From GCA-2746235 sp049609225 (GTDB taxonomy: Bacteria > Planctomycetota > UBA1135), in NCBI GenBank assembly GCA_049609225.1, contig JBMYYH010000067.1, positions 1 to 16,474 on the forward strand: 16,474 nucleotides of DNA. The letters are read 5' to 3'. Within the stretch, counting starts at the first letter, position 1; every line of letters starts with the position of its first letter. Below, one piece after another: positions 1 through 6,569 of this stretch. The position numbers and the translations under genes are program-made. Below the pieces are notes generated by a model. That model had not been told where the DNA came from and did not search any database. It was given only the letters and a program-made list of their open reading frames with translations.

Positions 1-2268
1 GTGCTCACGGATGCCAACGGCGCCCTCATCGATTCCCTCGATACCGGCCGTTCCTATGCCAACACCTCGGTCGGCCGCGACATCGTTGGCGCCAATGTTC
101 TCGTGTTCCAAAGCCCTACACCGGAGGCCCTGAACACGACGCGTGGTCGTGATGGCTATGCCGACATGACCAGCGCCAGCCTCGCCGGTGGTTTCTACTC
201 GGTTTCGCAGTCTGTCGATCTGCATGTACCGCCCGGAGCCGTGGTCCATTACAGCTTGACCGGCGAAGAACCGACGTTGGCGCATCCGCAGTATGTCGGA
301 CCGATCAGCATCATGCCGGGGGTGACGGCTCTCCGCGCGCGTGCCTTCCAGAATGGCAAGTGGGGTAGTCCAGTCACCACGGAGACCTACATCGTCGGGC
401 CACTCACACAGACCTTGCCACTGGCATCGGTGGTCGTGGACCCTGAAATGATGTTCGGTTCAGCCGCTGGGATCTACCACTCCTCGCATGTCTTCGGGGA
501 TGGTGAAATCCCAGCCCATGTGGAGTACTTCGAGATGGGAGGGAACCGCATCGTCAGCCAAGACGTCGGCCTTAAGATCCACGGCGGTTTCGGTTCACGT
601 TTCAATGCGCAACGCAGCTTGCGCGTGATTGCACGTGGTGGATATGGACCGGGCACCATCGAGGCCAACCTCTTTCCTGAACTCGGCTTCGAATCCTATA
701 AGCAGTTCCTCCTCCGCAATGCCGGCAATGATTGGTGCATGGCGCACATGCGGGATGGCCTGATGCACCGCATCACCCAGCCGGAAGACATCGAAGTCAT
801 GGCCCTCCAGCCGACGGTCGTTTTGATCAATGGGGAGTACTATGGCATCCACAATCTGCGGGAGCGTCAGGATGAGGATTACCTCGCCAACCGTAAGGGG
901 GTGGATCCGGATAACGTCGATATCCTGGAGTTGCGTGAAGGCGATGTCGTCGAAGGCGATCGCGATCATTGGGAGGACCTGATGGACTATGTAGCCAGTC
1001 ACGACATGAACGATCCCATGGTGTGGGAGGATGTGATGAGCCGTGTGGATGGCGATAACCTCGCGGCGGTTTGCATCATGCAAGTGTGGGGCGGCAACGA
1101 CGATTGGCCACAGAACAACATCAAGTGGTGGCGGCCCAAGACTCCCGAAGGACGCTGGCGCTGGTTGTTGTACGACACCGATTTCGTATTCGGCCGTTAC
1201 GACGACGTGCAGGTCAATGTATTGAACCATCTCTACAGCAGTAACGCCGACACCGCCGTGCTGTTCCAGACCATGATGGAGAATGATGGATACCGTCAAC
1301 GCTTCATCAACCGCTATGCGGATTACCTCAACGAGCATTTCCTGCAGCCGCGCACGCGTCAGCTGATGTTCGAACTTTTTCAGGAAATGAGCCCAGAGAT
1401 GGCGCGCCATACGGCGCGCTGGCGTTCAGAGGGTCCCTTTGGAGGGGGTCTGAGCCGTCTCACCTGGATTGGAGAGCTGCAGAAGATCTCCCATTACCTG
1501 GCGTTCCGCAACAACATCACGCGTCAGCAGATCATCGACAAGTACGTCCTCCCTGGTGAGTGGACCTTATCACTAGATATCTCGCCGGCCGGTTCGGGCA
1601 GTGTGCAACTCACAGCCATCGACATCACGGAAGCTTGGAGCGGACAGTACTTCCAAACGGTTCCGGTAGAGATGACCGCCAATCCCGGCCCCGGGTGGGA
1701 GTTTGATTCCTGGAGTGATCCACTCCAACCACAGCAGCGGCAAATCGAAGTCGATTCGGCAGGAAGTCCCTATGGAATATCGGCAGTGTTCCGGCCGTCG
1801 GCCACGGCAGGGGTGGTGATCCACGAGATCAACTACAACTCCAGTACGAGCTTCAACCCCGGTGACTGGGTGGAGCTTTACAACAACAGCACAGCTGCCG
1901 TGGATGTAAGCGGCTGGACTTTCGAGGATTCCGGATCGGTTTGGACTCTACCCGCCGGAACCATCATGCCTTCCGGGGGATACCTGGTCTTGGCCGAGAA
2001 CCTGCAAGACTTCAGCGATGCCTATGGTGCAGCCGCAACCGCCCTTGGTGAACTTGGTTTCGGATTCAGCGGAGGGGGCGAACTGCTCACTCTGCGTGAT
2101 GCAGGTGGCGTCATGATCGATCAGGTCGATTACGACGACAACGCCCCGTGGCCAACCGGTCCTGATGGCAATGGTCCAACTTTGCAGCTCATCGATGTGA
2201 ATTCCGACAATGCAGCCGGTACCAACTGGCAAGCAAGTGCCGCGATCGGAGGCACGCCCGGTCGTTGA
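1..2268 (+). CDS. CotH-family secreted protein with lamin-tail and chitobiase-C-like domains, 5' partial
   Basis: The reading frame is open from the first base, so the GTG at position 1 is probably internal and the N-terminus lies outside the window. Visible residues 1-60 look like the end of a lamin-tail (LTD) domain (SVGRD, then SPTPEALN). Residues 63-130 resemble the chitobiase/hexosaminidase C-terminal beta domain (FYSVSQSVDL, then VHYSLTGEEPT). Residues 140-520 form a CotH domain: KIHGGFGSR at 192-200, INGEYYGIHNLRER at 276-289, and WRWLLYDTDF at 386-395 with the family's acidic pair. Residues 523-600 look like a bacterial beta-repeat module (WEFDSWSD). Residues 604-750 are a complete LTD (INYNSS, GDWVELYNN, DVSGW). 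CotH proteins in Bacillus are spore-coat kinases. In large modular proteins like this one the substrate is unknown, and export or a cell-surface role is inferred. It ends at residue 755 without a recognisable sorting signal. The next same-strand gene starts 85 bp later. Confidence 0.85.
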   Translation: MLTDANGALIDSLDTGRSYANTSVGRDIVGANVLVFQSPTPEALNTTRGRDGYADMTSASLAGGFYSVSQSVDLHVPPGAVVHYSLTGEEPTLAHPQYVGPISIMPGVTALRARAFQNGKWGSPVTTETYIVGPLTQTLPLASVVVDPEMMFGSAAGIYHSSHVFGDGEIPAHVEYFEMGGNRIVSQDVGLKIHGGFGSRFNAQRSLRVIARGGYGPGTIEANLFPELGFESYKQFLLRNAGNDWCMAHMRDGLMHRITQPEDIEVMALQPTVVLINGEYYGIHNLRERQDEDYLANRKGVDPDNVDILELREGDVVEGDRDHWEDLMDYVASHDMNDPMVWEDVMSRVDGDNLAAVCIMQVWGGNDDWPQNNIKWWRPKTPEGRWRWLLYDTDFVFGRYDDVQVNVLNHLYSSNADTAVLFQTMMENDGYRQRFINRYADYLNEHFLQPRTRQLMFELFQEMSPEMARHTARWRSEGPFGGGLSRLTWIGELQKISHYLAFRNNITRQQIIDKYVLPGEWTLSLDISPAGSGSVQLTAIDITEAWSGQYFQTVPVEMTANPGPGWEFDSWSDPLQPQQRQIEVDSAGSPYGISAVFRPSATAGVVIHEINYNSSTSFNPGDWVELYNNSTAAVDVSGWTFEDSGSVWTLPAGTIMPSGGYLVLAENLQDFSDAYGAAATALGELGFGFSGGGELLTLRDAGGVMIDQVDYDDNAPWPTGPDGNGPTLQLIDVNSDNAAGTNWQASAAIGGTPGR

Positions 2269-2353
2269 TGACAGACCAGCCCCCAAGTCCTCGCAACCAG
2301 AGGATATTCTTGAAAACGAAGGAATACCAAGGGCCCCCTATGGTCGTACAACC

Positions 2354-3367
2354 ATGGCTCGTTCCGTAACCCTCCGCTTCCTGCTTGTTGCTCTTGGAAT
2401 GGGTGCATGCACCAGTCCTGAAACGGGTCCTATGAGCCTTGAGGCGTTGCGTGATCGCTCGACCTACGCCGCCCTTGATCAGCAGGAGGTTGCTTCCCTC
2501 GCCCAAGCGGCGAAGCAGTATTGGGCCACGGACTTCGAGCCCTTCACCTATCTCGGGGTGGAGCATTTTCATGCCGGTGGAGTGAGTCACTGGATGTCCA
2601 TTTGGAAACATGAAGCCACTGCGTTGGAGTTCGTCCTCTTGCCAGGAGGGCGATTCTTGATGGGCTCACCCGAAAGCGAACCCGGTCGCAGTGCAGATGA
2701 AACGCAACACTGGATGACCCTCGACCCATTCCTTGCAGCACGAACCGAATGCACTTGGCAGGCCTGGGCGATAGGGGCGGATCTACCACAGCTTCCTCAA
2801 GGCCATGAACCCGCCGATGTTCAACTTCCCGTCAGCGGCATCGGCCCCATCGATGTGGAACTTTGGTGTGCACAGCTTGGTTTGGATTTTCCAACCGAAG
2901 CCCAATGGGAATACTTGAGTCGGGCCGGAACCACCACCCCATGGTCATTCGGCACGCAGTCCGAAAGTCTTCAGGAAGCCGCGAACCTAGGCAGCCTGGA
3001 GTGCCCGGAGTCTTGGCGCCAGGTACCGGGAATCGTCGAGTCTTGGTACGACGGTTATGGTGCCGTACCTGCACCCGTCGCCTCCTTCCGCAGCAACGCC
3101 TTCGGCCTGTTCGACGTCCACGGCAACCTCTCCGAGTGGTGTCGCGACGAATACTTCGACTATGCAGTCACGCCAGAGCACGGCACTGGAGAGCGCCCCG
3201 GCCATTCCGGTGAACGTCTAGCTCGTGGTGGAAACTTCGGTGGAGCCGCGCTTGCTGCGCGTTCCGCGGACCGCCTCACTGCCGGTCCAGGCATCAACCC
3301 TGGGGGTGGCGGCAATCACGGATTCGGCTTTCGGCCCTCCTTGGACCTGAAGTTCCACGACCGCTAA
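2354..3367 (+). CDS. SUMF1/FGE-fold lipoprotein lacking the FGE catalytic cysteines
   Basis: The protein has 337 residues. I chose the ATG at 2354 because it gives a clean signal peptide (MARSVTLRFLLVALGMGAC) with a lipobox-like end at Cys19; longer in-frame starts would overlap the previous gene. Residues 92-328 match the formylglycine-generating-enzyme/SUMF1 fold: FVLLPGGRFLMGS at 93-105, FPTEAQWEYLSRAG at 179-192, GLFDVHGNLSEWC at 251-263, RLARGGNFG at 288-296 and GFGFRP at 323-328. True FGEs carry a redox or copper-binding cysteine pair in the C-terminal segment. Here that segment (297-328, containing AARSADR and a glycine-rich stretch) has no cysteine, so formylglycine-generating activity is unlikely; a binding or structural role on the cell envelope is more plausible. 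There is no clear Shine-Dalgarno. Its stop codon overlaps the stop of the convergent sulfotransferase gene by four bases. Confidence 0.88.
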   Translation: MARSVTLRFLLVALGMGACTSPETGPMSLEALRDRSTYAALDQQEVASLAQAAKQYWATDFEPFTYLGVEHFHAGGVSHWMSIWKHEATALEFVLLPGGRFLMGSPESEPGRSADETQHWMTLDPFLAARTECTWQAWAIGADLPQLPQGHEPADVQLPVSGIGPIDVELWCAQLGLDFPTEAQWEYLSRAGTTTPWSFGTQSESLQEAANLGSLECPESWRQVPGIVESWYDGYGAVPAPVASFRSNAFGLFDVHGNLSEWCRDEYFDYAVTPEHGTGERPGHSGERLARGGNFGGAALAARSADRLTAGPGINPGGGGNHGFGFRPSLDLKFHDR

Positions 3368-4230
3368 ACGCCAGCTTTCGCCTTGGCCGTGGCGTATTTC
3401 GCCTGGATGATGGATTCCAGGTCGTAACCCAACTCCTCGCATGGAGCAGTGAACTCTTCCAAGAAGGCTTCTTGGACATGCTCCATGAAGATTTCATAAT
3501 CCTCCACCTTGCGCACGCCGCCGACGAACCGGGCGCCATGGGATGCGAAGGCCTCGGCGCGTTTGCGACTGTAGAACATGCCAAGAACCTCATGTTCCAC
3601 TTCATGGGCTTCGAGTGCAGACATCCACTGCTTGCTGCCGAATAGCACACCGCGCTGAATGTCCAAAGGTTGCCAGCCTAGATTCAGGTCCACATTCACC
3701 TTCTGTAAGGTCCCCGCGCAATCCTGAGATAGATCCTCAAAGCGGATGAATGAGATCCGCTCCTTCATGGCCTCGGCACCACGCCAAGACGCCTGGTGAT
3801 TACTCCACCCTCCGTCCATCCGGTCTTCGCGAATCTCTCGTTGCTTCTTGTTGGCGTTCGCAGTGAAGGCAGCGAAGAAATTGCGGATCTTCTCTGGTTC
3901 TGAGATATCCACCCCATGGAGGCGATTGTGCGATAACCGCGACATCATGCAATCAAATGGATTGCGCACCAACAGGATGATGCCGTCCGCTTCTGCCGCC
4001 GCGTGATTCCCATCCCAAAAAGGCAGATGGGTCTTCACGAAGGAGCGTTCCTCTTGGCCAATGGATTCCGGCCAATGTGTATTGTGCCCGGTCTCCGGAT
4101 TGTGCTTCTTGACCGATTGCGATTCCATCGCCCAACCCTTTTCGATGCCAAAAGTCAGGAAACGAAACCAGGTGGCTCCCGACTTGGGGTAGGAGGGGGT
4201 CAGGATCTTCTTGGGCGACGTTAGGGGCAT
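3364..4230 (-). CDS. PAPS-dependent sulfotransferase
   Basis: This 288-residue soluble protein belongs to the Sulfotransfer_1 type, which moves sulfate from 3'-phosphoadenosine-5'-phosphosulfate to a hydroxyl or amine acceptor. The 5'-phosphosulfate loop is clear at residues 12-22 (PSYPKSGATWF). The 3'-phosphate site is at 86-98 (LLVRNPFDCMMSR), with the expected Arg89 and Ser97. KTHLPFW at 66-72 fits the usual strand after the first loop. There is no signal peptide, so it acts in the cytoplasm. The acceptor cannot be told from sequence. The ATG at 4230 is the only good start, and no convincing Shine-Dalgarno precedes it. It converges on the SUMF1-domain lipoprotein gene and is divergent from the Spondin_N gene. 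A TAGAAT box lies 21 bases before the start. Confidence 0.9.
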   Translation of the reverse strand: MPLTSPKKILTPSYPKSGATWFRFLTFGIEKGWAMESQSVKKHNPETGHNTHWPESIGQEERSFVKTHLPFWDGNHAAAEADGIILLVRNPFDCMMSRLSHNRLHGVDISEPEKIRNFFAAFTANANKKQREIREDRMDGGWSNHQASWRGAEAMKERISFIRFEDLSQDCAGTLQKVNVDLNLGWQPLDIQRGVLFGSKQWMSALEAHEVEHEVLGMFYSRKRAEAFASHGARFVGGVRKVEDYEIFMEHVQEAFLEEFTAPCEELGYDLESIIQAKYATAKAKAGV

Positions 4231-4251
4231 AACGGAGGCTCTTCGGCAAGG

Positions 4252-4257
4252 ATTCTA
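4252..4257 (-). promoter_or_regulatory. Possible -10 box for the sulfotransferase gene
   Basis: Read on the minus strand this is TAGAAT, one base from the sigma70 consensus, ending 21 bases before the ATG at 4230. I see no good -35 at 16-18 bp spacing, so the call is tentative. Confidence 0.3.
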
Positions 4258-4260
4258 ACG

Positions 4261-4295
4261 AAAAGGTGGCCTTTTTCGCCCTCCTTAGCCACCTT
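4261..4295. repeat. Nested inverted repeats in a divergent intergenic region
   Basis: AAAAGG-TGG-CCTTTT (4261-4275) is a six-base-pair stem with a three-base loop followed by a T. AAGGTGGC (4263-4270) also pairs perfectly with GCCACCTT (4288-4295) across 17 bases. The two hairpins use the same left arm and so exclude one another. They lie in the 131 bp between the sulfotransferase and Spondin_N genes, ahead of both. They could be an operator or a small attenuator-like element; no function is shown. Confidence 0.4.
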
Positions 4296-4307
4296 CATCC
4301 GCCAGCC

Positions 4308-4338
4308 GTGACCCTTTCGTGAACAATTTCGCCATAAT
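4308..4338 (+). promoter_or_regulatory. Weak sigma70-like promoter for the Spondin_N gene
   Basis: CATAAT (4333-4338) is a good -10 match. The best -35 is GTGACC (4308-4313) at a long 19-base spacing. Transcription would begin near 4345, leaving a leader of about 17 bases with no Shine-Dalgarno before the ATG at 4362. Confidence 0.25.
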
Positions 4339-4361
4339 GGTGGAAACACTTGTTCCAACAG

Positions 4362-5378
4362 ATGAACTTCTCCTCACGCACTCTTTCCCTGGCGCTGCTA
4401 ACCGGCGCCCTCTCCCTGTCCTGGAACGCGGCTGCCGGCGCGCAGTCCTGCGACCATCCACTGAACGCGACCTACCGGGTCACTTTCGATGCAGCTTGGA
4501 GTCAGCAGACGCACCCCACCGATTTCCCGGGCAACCCGCACTTCTCACCTCTGATCGGTAGCACCCATGCCGGTAGCTTCGCTTTTTGGGAGAAGGGGGG
4601 CCTTGCAACCAATGGCATCGAAAGCATGGCCGAAACTGGAAGCACCTCCTCGCTGACCCAGGAGATCAATCAAGCGATTACGGCTGGTAATGCTGAATTC
4701 CTGCTCACCGGTGCAGGCATCAACTCGCCGGGTTCCACCTCGATGACTTTCGACATCACTTCGGAATTCTCGGCCGTCACCCTGGTCACGATGATCGCGC
4801 CGAGCCCGGATTGGTTTGTCGGTGTGGATGGCTTGGAGTTGTTCGAGAACAACCGTTGGTTGGATCAGGTAGTGGTCGACTTGGCTGCCTACGATTCCGG
4901 CACCGATGATGGGGTGCAGTACACCTCCTCGAACGCGAACTCGAATCCCGCCCAGCCGATCTCCGAGATCCTTGGTTACCCCTTCGGCGGAGTGCCGATC
5001 GGTACCTTCACCTTCACCAAGCTCTCATCGGAAGACCTGAGCCTGTGCGTGGACCCGCTGGTCACTGGCCAGAATGCGAGCATCCAGGTCTCGTATGGAA
5101 CGCCCATGGAAAACGTGGTCATCATGTGGAGCACTTCCCTCGGGAGTACCGTCATCAACAACGGCAGTTGGTGTGTGGATTTCGGCATCAACTTGCCGAC
5201 GGGCAACCCCAGTGCCCAGATCGTCTCGCTTGGTCCGTGTGATGGAAACGGGGATTACCAGATCCTGCGTCAGGTACCGGCCTCTGCTTCTGGATTGACC
5301 ATCCATATGCAAGCGGCAGAGCAGAATGCCTGTCCGGATGCGCGGATGTCGAACATCGTATCGCGAGTGGTGCAGTGA
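4362..5378 (+). CDS. Secreted Spondin_N domain protein
   Basis: The protein has 338 residues and starts at the ATG at 4362; a TTG 12 bases upstream in frame is less likely. Residues 1-28 are a signal peptide with an AGA|Q type cleavage site. Residues 31-215 are a Spondin_N domain: ATYRVTFDAAWSQQTHP at 36-52, HFSPLIGSTHAG at 60-71, the hallmark MIAPSPDWFVGVDGLEL at 144-160 and DSGTDDG at 178-184. In animals Spondin_N is an extracellular-matrix C2-like fold, and bacterial members are secreted proteins of unknown role. Residues 230-338 form a separate beta-rich module (GQNASIQVSYGTP, VPASASGLTIHMQA, then a Cys and SNIV) that looks like an adhesin-type C-terminal unit. Three cysteines in this module and Cys30 may form disulfides. 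It is followed by the strong hairpin at 5395-5427. Confidence 0.9.
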   Translation: MNFSSRTLSLALLTGALSLSWNAAAGAQSCDHPLNATYRVTFDAAWSQQTHPTDFPGNPHFSPLIGSTHAGSFAFWEKGGLATNGIESMAETGSTSSLTQEINQAITAGNAEFLLTGAGINSPGSTSMTFDITSEFSAVTLVTMIAPSPDWFVGVDGLELFENNRWLDQVVVDLAAYDSGTDDGVQYTSSNANSNPAQPISEILGYPFGGVPIGTFTFTKLSSEDLSLCVDPLVTGQNASIQVSYGTPMENVVIMWSTSLGSTVINNGSWCVDFGINLPTGNPSAQIVSLGPCDGNGDYQILRQVPASASGLTIHMQAAEQNACPDARMSNIVSRVVQ

Positions 5379-5394
5379 TAGCGGTATGATGCGA

Positions 5395-5427
5395 CCCCAG
5401 CGAAAGCCATGGTGGATTTCGCTGGGG
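5395..5427 (+). promoter_or_regulatory. Perfect 11-bp hairpin covering the Shine-Dalgarno of the next gene
   Basis: CCCCAGCGAAA (5395-5405) pairs without mismatch to TTTCGCTGGGG (5417-5427) around an 11-base loop. The final GGGG is the core of the GGGGAG Shine-Dalgarno (5424-5429), which sits 6 bases before the ATG at 5436. It lies 17 bases after the Spondin_N stop. No T-tract follows, so it is not a standard intrinsic terminator. It could protect the 3' end of the upstream mRNA, block translation of the downstream gene, or do both. Confidence 0.7.
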
Positions 5428-5435
5428 AGCCTCGC

Positions 5436-6188
5436 ATGCGCCGTTTCTTCGCTGTAGTCGTCTATCGTTGTGAAGTGGGTGGGTTCCTGTCGGAAGACGG
5501 CACTTTGGATTTTCAGACTCGCTTCTTTCGCGCGGAATCGGAGGAGGAAGTCGTCCGCATGGTGCAGGAGGAGGAGACCAGTTCCTATCTCAATGGGGAT
5601 GGTCGAGAGGTCACTTGGCCTTTGCAAGCCATCATGGCTGTGGACGAATTGGATTCATGCAGTTCCGGGACGGAAGTTGCTGGCTTCATCACTCGTGCCG
5701 GAGAGCTCACCGACCTTGGAGAGACAACGCCGGATGAGTTCTGCGATTGCGCTGAACTGGATAGCCTATTGCTCGTCTGCCGCAGGACCAGGAATCCCAT
5801 CGCCTGCGCGACCTGCCGAGGTGAAGTCCCCATGGAGTGGCTGGGATTGGACACTGAAGGGATCAAGGAGTTGGTCTACTTTCGAGAGCTCTATCGCTCC
5901 CTCGATTTCCTCTGGCTGGACTCAGGTGCCTATGAAGAGTGGGCTCGTTCGGAGCTGCTTCATCCGAGCTCTGCCCTGAATCTAACTGGCCGTGAGATGA
6001 CGGCAACCCTGAACCAGATTCGTCCGACTTACTACTGGTGGTTCCGCGATGTCGGAGTGGAAGATCCGCCGCCCATGACGGATTGCCCCGTGTGCGAGCA
6101 GGAGCTGGTGGAACGTTTCCGGGCCTTGGTCTGCGAAACCTGTAAGGTCTACGTCGAGAACGGTTATCATCACGATCGGAAGGAATAA
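5436..6188 (+). CDS. DUF4288-like N-terminal domain with C-terminal zinc-ribbon
   Basis: The protein has 250 residues. I chose the ATG at 5436 because GGGGAG sits 6 bases upstream; the in-frame ATG at 5409 has no ribosome site and lies in the hairpin loop. Residues 1-72 resemble DUF4288 (FFAVVVYRCEV, RFFRAESEEEVVRMV, YLNGDGREVTWPLQAIMAVDEL). The rest is cysteine-rich: C103 and C105, C115, CATC at 124-127, and a proper zinc ribbon at 217-236 with C-x2-C-x12-C-x2-C (CPVC and CETC). YYWWFRDVG at 199-207 before the ribbon resembles DUF2310-type putative nucleic-acid-binding proteins, a tentative assignment. It is cytoplasmic with no known reaction. Its stop overlaps the next ATG by one base (TAATG), so the two genes are probably translated together. 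Confidence 0.75.
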   Translation: MRRFFAVVVYRCEVGGFLSEDGTLDFQTRFFRAESEEEVVRMVQEEETSSYLNGDGREVTWPLQAIMAVDELDSCSSGTEVAGFITRAGELTDLGETTPDEFCDCAELDSLLLVCRRTRNPIACATCRGEVPMEWLGLDTEGIKELVYFRELYRSLDFLWLDSGAYEEWARSELLHPSSALNLTGREMTATLNQIRPTYYWWFRDVGVEDPPPMTDCPVCEQELVERFRALVCETCKVYVENGYHHDRKE

Positions 6189-6361
6189 TGTCAGGTGCAA
6201 TCTTCCTCTGGGCTGCTGGTATGGTCGCGGCCTTCTCACCCTTCATCTTCGTCAAGGAGGAAGGTGAGGCGGGCGACCGCAAACGCGCGCGCATTCGCAA
6301 GGTCGGCTTGTTGCTCCTGCTCGGTTCGGCGGTGATGCTGCTGAATCCTTTCGAGCTGTAG
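6188..6361 (+). CDS. Small two-helix membrane protein (57 residues)
   Basis: The ATG shares its first base with the preceding TAA stop (TAATG), and AAGGA at 6180-6184 gives a ribosome site. The protein begins MSGAIFLWAAGMVAAFSPF, a hydrophobic helix at about residues 4-21. A charged loop follows (KEEGEAGDRKRARIRK, 23-38), then a second helix at 40-52 (GLLLLLGSAVMLL), and it ends NPFEL. The positive charge before helix 2 suggests a hairpin with a cytoplasmic loop. I recognise no family. The coupling implies a role with the zinc-ribbon protein encoded just upstream, for example a membrane anchor, but that is inference. Confidence 0.6.
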   Translation: MSGAIFLWAAGMVAAFSPFIFVKEEGEAGDRKRARIRKVGLLLLLGSAVMLLNPFEL

Positions 6362-6400
6362 CAGCAGCGGATTCGACCCATCCGGCCGTGCAGGAAAACG

Positions 6401-6406
6401 TAGACT
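6401..6406 (+). promoter_or_regulatory. TANNNT box (TAGACT) 7 bases before the ATG at 6414
   Basis: TAGACT ends seven bases before the ATG and there is no Shine-Dalgarno, consistent with a leaderless start. No -35 is recognisable. It belongs to the set of similar boxes at 9148, 9852, 11364 (minus strand) and 13091. Confidence 0.35.
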
Positions 6407-6413
6407 GTTTTCT

Positions 6414-6542
6414 ATGACCGATGCCGTTCTAAGATGCCCGAAGTGCCCTGGCGAAATGGATTCAGGATTCCTCTTCGATCGTGAAGCGGGTGCGCTGTTG
6501 GATTTCGTGGAGCTTTACGCAGGCCTCGGCCAGGATTCTTAG
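6414..6542 (+). CDS. Short zinc-knuckle protein, possibly truncated (42 residues)
   Basis: The frame starts at the ATG at 6414 and begins MTDAVLRCPKCPGEMDSGF, then continues through FDREAGALLDFVELYAG to a TAG stop. CPKCPGEM followed by a Gly-Phe-Leu strand resembles the front half of small zinc-ribbon proteins of the DUF6487 type (CPKC-G-EM-GF). Those normally have a second CxxC about 40 residues later. None is present here, and the other two frames downstream to 6570 show none either. It may be a truncated relic or a short protein that pairs knuckles by dimerising. The membrane-bound GNAT gene starts 27 bases later. Confidence 0.45.
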   Translation: MTDAVLRCPKCPGEMDSGFLFDREAGALLDFVELYAGLGQDS

Positions 6543-6569
6543 GCCACGTTCTCAGGCAAGACTCGCATC

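Noticed and set aside
595..1410. Long minus-strand open frame (271 codons) inside the CotH gene
   Set aside because: The translation is rich in His, Ile and Val with no recognisable motif, while the plus strand encodes clear CotH motifs throughout.
2326..2344. Imperfect hairpin (ACCAAGG/CCT-a-TGGT) and TATGGT box before the SUMF1-domain gene
   Set aside because: It has a bulge and a very small loop, and the box is 9 bases from the ATG without a -35; too weak to call.
2354..3367. Annotation as a formylglycine-generating enzyme
   Set aside because: The fold matches, but the C-terminal cysteines needed for catalysis are absent.
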